Shown: positions 22,488-23,583 of the stretch, piece by piece | Layout of the letters: each line of letters opens with the position of its first letter | Position numbering within the stretch: the stretch's first letter is position 1 | Source of the DNA: an uncultured bacterium | GTDB taxonomy: Bacteria; Cyanobacteriota; Vampirovibrionia; Gastranaerophilales; Gastranaerophilaceae | DNA: 23,583 nucleotides | Direction of reading: 5' to 3' | NCBI GenBank assembly: GCA_945833895.1 | Contig: CAMAGQ010000008.1 | Span: 1 to 23,583 of the forward strand | Position numbers and translations under genes: made by a program | The notes under the pieces: model-generated | Databases searched by the model: none | Told to the model about the DNA's origin: nothing | The model's input: the letters and a program-made list of their open reading frames with translations, nothing else

Positions 22488-23583
22488 ATGTTTGGAGTAA
22501 CAACAGCGGCAATATTAATTATACTATCAGCAGTTATATTTATTGCCAATCGCTACAAAAGATGTCCGTCCAACAAAATTATCGTAGTTTATGGTAAAAC
22601 AGGCGGAGAAAAAACAGCAAAATGTGTTCACGGGGGCGGAACATTTATCATCCCGTTAATTCAGGATTACGGAGTGTTATCACTTGAACCGATGACAACA
22701 GATATTGATTTACGCGGAGCACTTTCAAAAGGTAATATCCGTGTTGCAGTACCTTCTACTTTCACATTCGGTATTTCAACAAATCCTACAATTATGATAA
22801 ACGCTGCGGAACGTCTTTTAGGTTTATCAAAAGTTGACGTTATTACACAGGCAAGCGATATCATTTTAGGTCAATTACGTCTTGCAATCGCAACTTTGAC
22901 AATTGAAGAAATCAACCAGGACAGAGAAAAATTCCTGGAACAGATTAACGCAAACGTAAATACAGAACTTAATAAAATCGGGCTTGAAATCATCAACGTA
23001 AACATCAAAGATATTACGGATGAATCAGGCTACATTGATGCAATCGGTAAAAAAGCTGCAGCAGAAGCGATTAACAAAGCAAAAGTTGAAGTTGCACAAC
23101 AGGAAAAACTCGGTGCAGTCGGTGAAGCATCTGCAAACAAAGAAAAAGAAGTTCAAGTTGCAGAACAAACCGCTCAAACATTAATCGGTAAAACAAATGC
23201 CGAAAGAGAACAACGTATTAAAACCGCTGAACTTGAAGCTCAGGCAGTAGTCGGTGAAGCAACAGCAAACAGAGAAAAAGAAGTTCAAGTTGCAGAACAA
23301 ACCGCTCAGGCTTTAATCGGTAAAACTAACGCAGACAGAGAACAGCGTATTAAAACCGCTGAACTTGAAGCTCAAGCAGTTGAAGGTGAAAACATTTCAA
23401 AAGCAAATATCGCCGAATACAACGCAACACTTGCCGTTAAACAGGCTGATGCGTTTAGAGAAGGTGAAGTTGCCAAAGCAAACGCTCAAAGAGATGTTTT
23501 ACTTGCTCAAAAAGAACAGGAAGAAGCAAAACTTAAAAAAGAAGAACTTGCAAGACAGGAAGTTGAAAAACTTAAAATTCAGG
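22488..23583 (+). CDS. Flotillin-like protein, 3' end beyond the window
   Basis: Flotillins scaffold ordered membrane patches. The 365 residues seen begin with a membrane hairpin or helix (about 4-22, TTAAILIILSAVIFIA). An SPFH/PHB domain (about 28-190) follows, with KIIVVYGKTGG, FIIPLIQDYGVLSLEP, and INQDREKFLEQINANVNTELNKIGLEIINVNIKDITDESGYIDAIG split over 144-190. After that comes a long Ala/Glu/Lys/Gln coiled coil with EA-rich repeats, as in FloT. A 44-residue unit is tandemly duplicated in this region (23121-23384). AAAGGAG is 7 bases upstream. The frame is open to the last base, so the C-terminus is missing here. Confidence 0.92.
   Translation, partial: MFGVTTAAILIILSAVIFIANRYKRCPSNKIIVVYGKTGGEKTAKCVHGGGTFIIPLIQDYGVLSLEPMTTDIDLRGALSKGNIRVAVPSTFTFGISTNPTIMINAAERLLGLSKVDVITQASDIILGQLRLAIATLTIEEINQDREKFLEQINANVNTELNKIGLEIINVNIKDITDESGYIDAIGKKAAAEAINKAKVEVAQQEKLGAVGEASANKEKEVQVAEQTAQTLIGKTNAEREQRIKTAELEAQAVVGEATANREKEVQVAEQTAQALIGKTNADREQRIKTAELEAQAVEGENISKANIAEYNATLAVKQADAFREGEVAKANAQRDVLLAQKEQEEAKLKKEELARQEVEKLKIQ
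23121..23384 (+). repeat. Two tandem 132-bp (44-codon) units inside the flotillin gene
   Basis: Unit 1 (23121-23252) and unit 2 (23253-23384) both run from GEA[ST]AN[KR]EKEVQVAEQTAQ through LIGKTNA[ED]REQRI to KTAELEAQAV and are nearly identical in protein and DNA. The third GGTGAA at 23385 starts a diverged continuation. The length keeps the reading frame and the heptad-rich pattern. Confidence 0.9.

Noticed and set aside
23121..23384. Assembly artefact for the tandem 132-bp units
   Set aside because: The two units differ at several scattered positions in DNA and protein, which an artificial duplication would not show.
1..23583. tRNA, rRNA, CRISPR arrays, insertion sequences, phage genes
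   Set aside because: Looked for T-loop signatures, regular spaced repeats, transposase-like products and integrase motifs on both strands; none seen.

Overview
The window is AT-rich, densely coded and Gram-negative in character (BamA, Skp/OmpH, porin, TonB-like protein). It also carries lineage-specific hypothetical proteins of a kind I associate with the non-photosynthetic Cyanobacteria relatives of animal guts (Melainabacteria/Vampirovibrionia, order Gastranaerophilales). That assignment is an inference from gene content and style; I see no rRNA, tRNA or other marker that settles it. There are no CRISPR arrays, insertion sequences or tRNA genes, and no gene-free stretch longer than about 235 bases.

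Layout. (1) 80-1846, plus: a ketopantoate-reductase-type enzyme and rsmI. (2) 1852-6673, plus: a strong promoter, then bamA (TTG start), skp/ompH, udp, and a soluble protein made of a DUF4177-like domain, a coiled coil and the cytoplasmic domain of FlhA/SctV without its membrane channel. (3) 8142-6778 region, minus: an OprP-like porin (6778-8076) and a FliI/SctN-type export ATPase (8142-9488), each with its own promoter. (4) 9541-13996 region, minus: leuS with its terminator and an unusual dyad over its promoter. (5) 16103-12194, minus: ruvC, a small membrane protein, mtnA and a two-headed TonB-like protein form a close-packed run. (6) 16212-17104: a membrane-anchored small heat-shock-like protein diverges from a ribbon-helix-helix regulator. 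(7) 17277-19530, minus: YggU/DUF167 and two lineage-specific membrane proteins. (8) 19671-23583, plus: a bifunctional Rel (ppGpp synthetase/hydrolase), an NfeD-like protein and a flotillin that runs off the window.

The most striking element lies between the two lineage-specific genes, at 18585-18817 on the minus strand. A good sigma70-type promoter is followed by a 20-codon open frame with five histidine codons out of six. Three mutually complementary segments then allow either an antiterminator or a U-tracted terminator. This is the layout of a histidine-operon attenuator, but the gene it controls (17277-18584) is not a histidine gene. It is a 435-residue membrane protein of unknown function that contains no histidine. 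I read this as a histidine-starvation switch driving a histidine-free protein.

A second theme is leaderless transcription. fliI, ruvC, yggU and probably rel and the porin gene have a -10 box 6-9 bases before the ATG and no Shine-Dalgarno sequence, while genes inside runs have clear AAGGAG-type sites. A third is the presence of FlhA-C and FliI homologues with no other flagellar or type III secretion genes in view.
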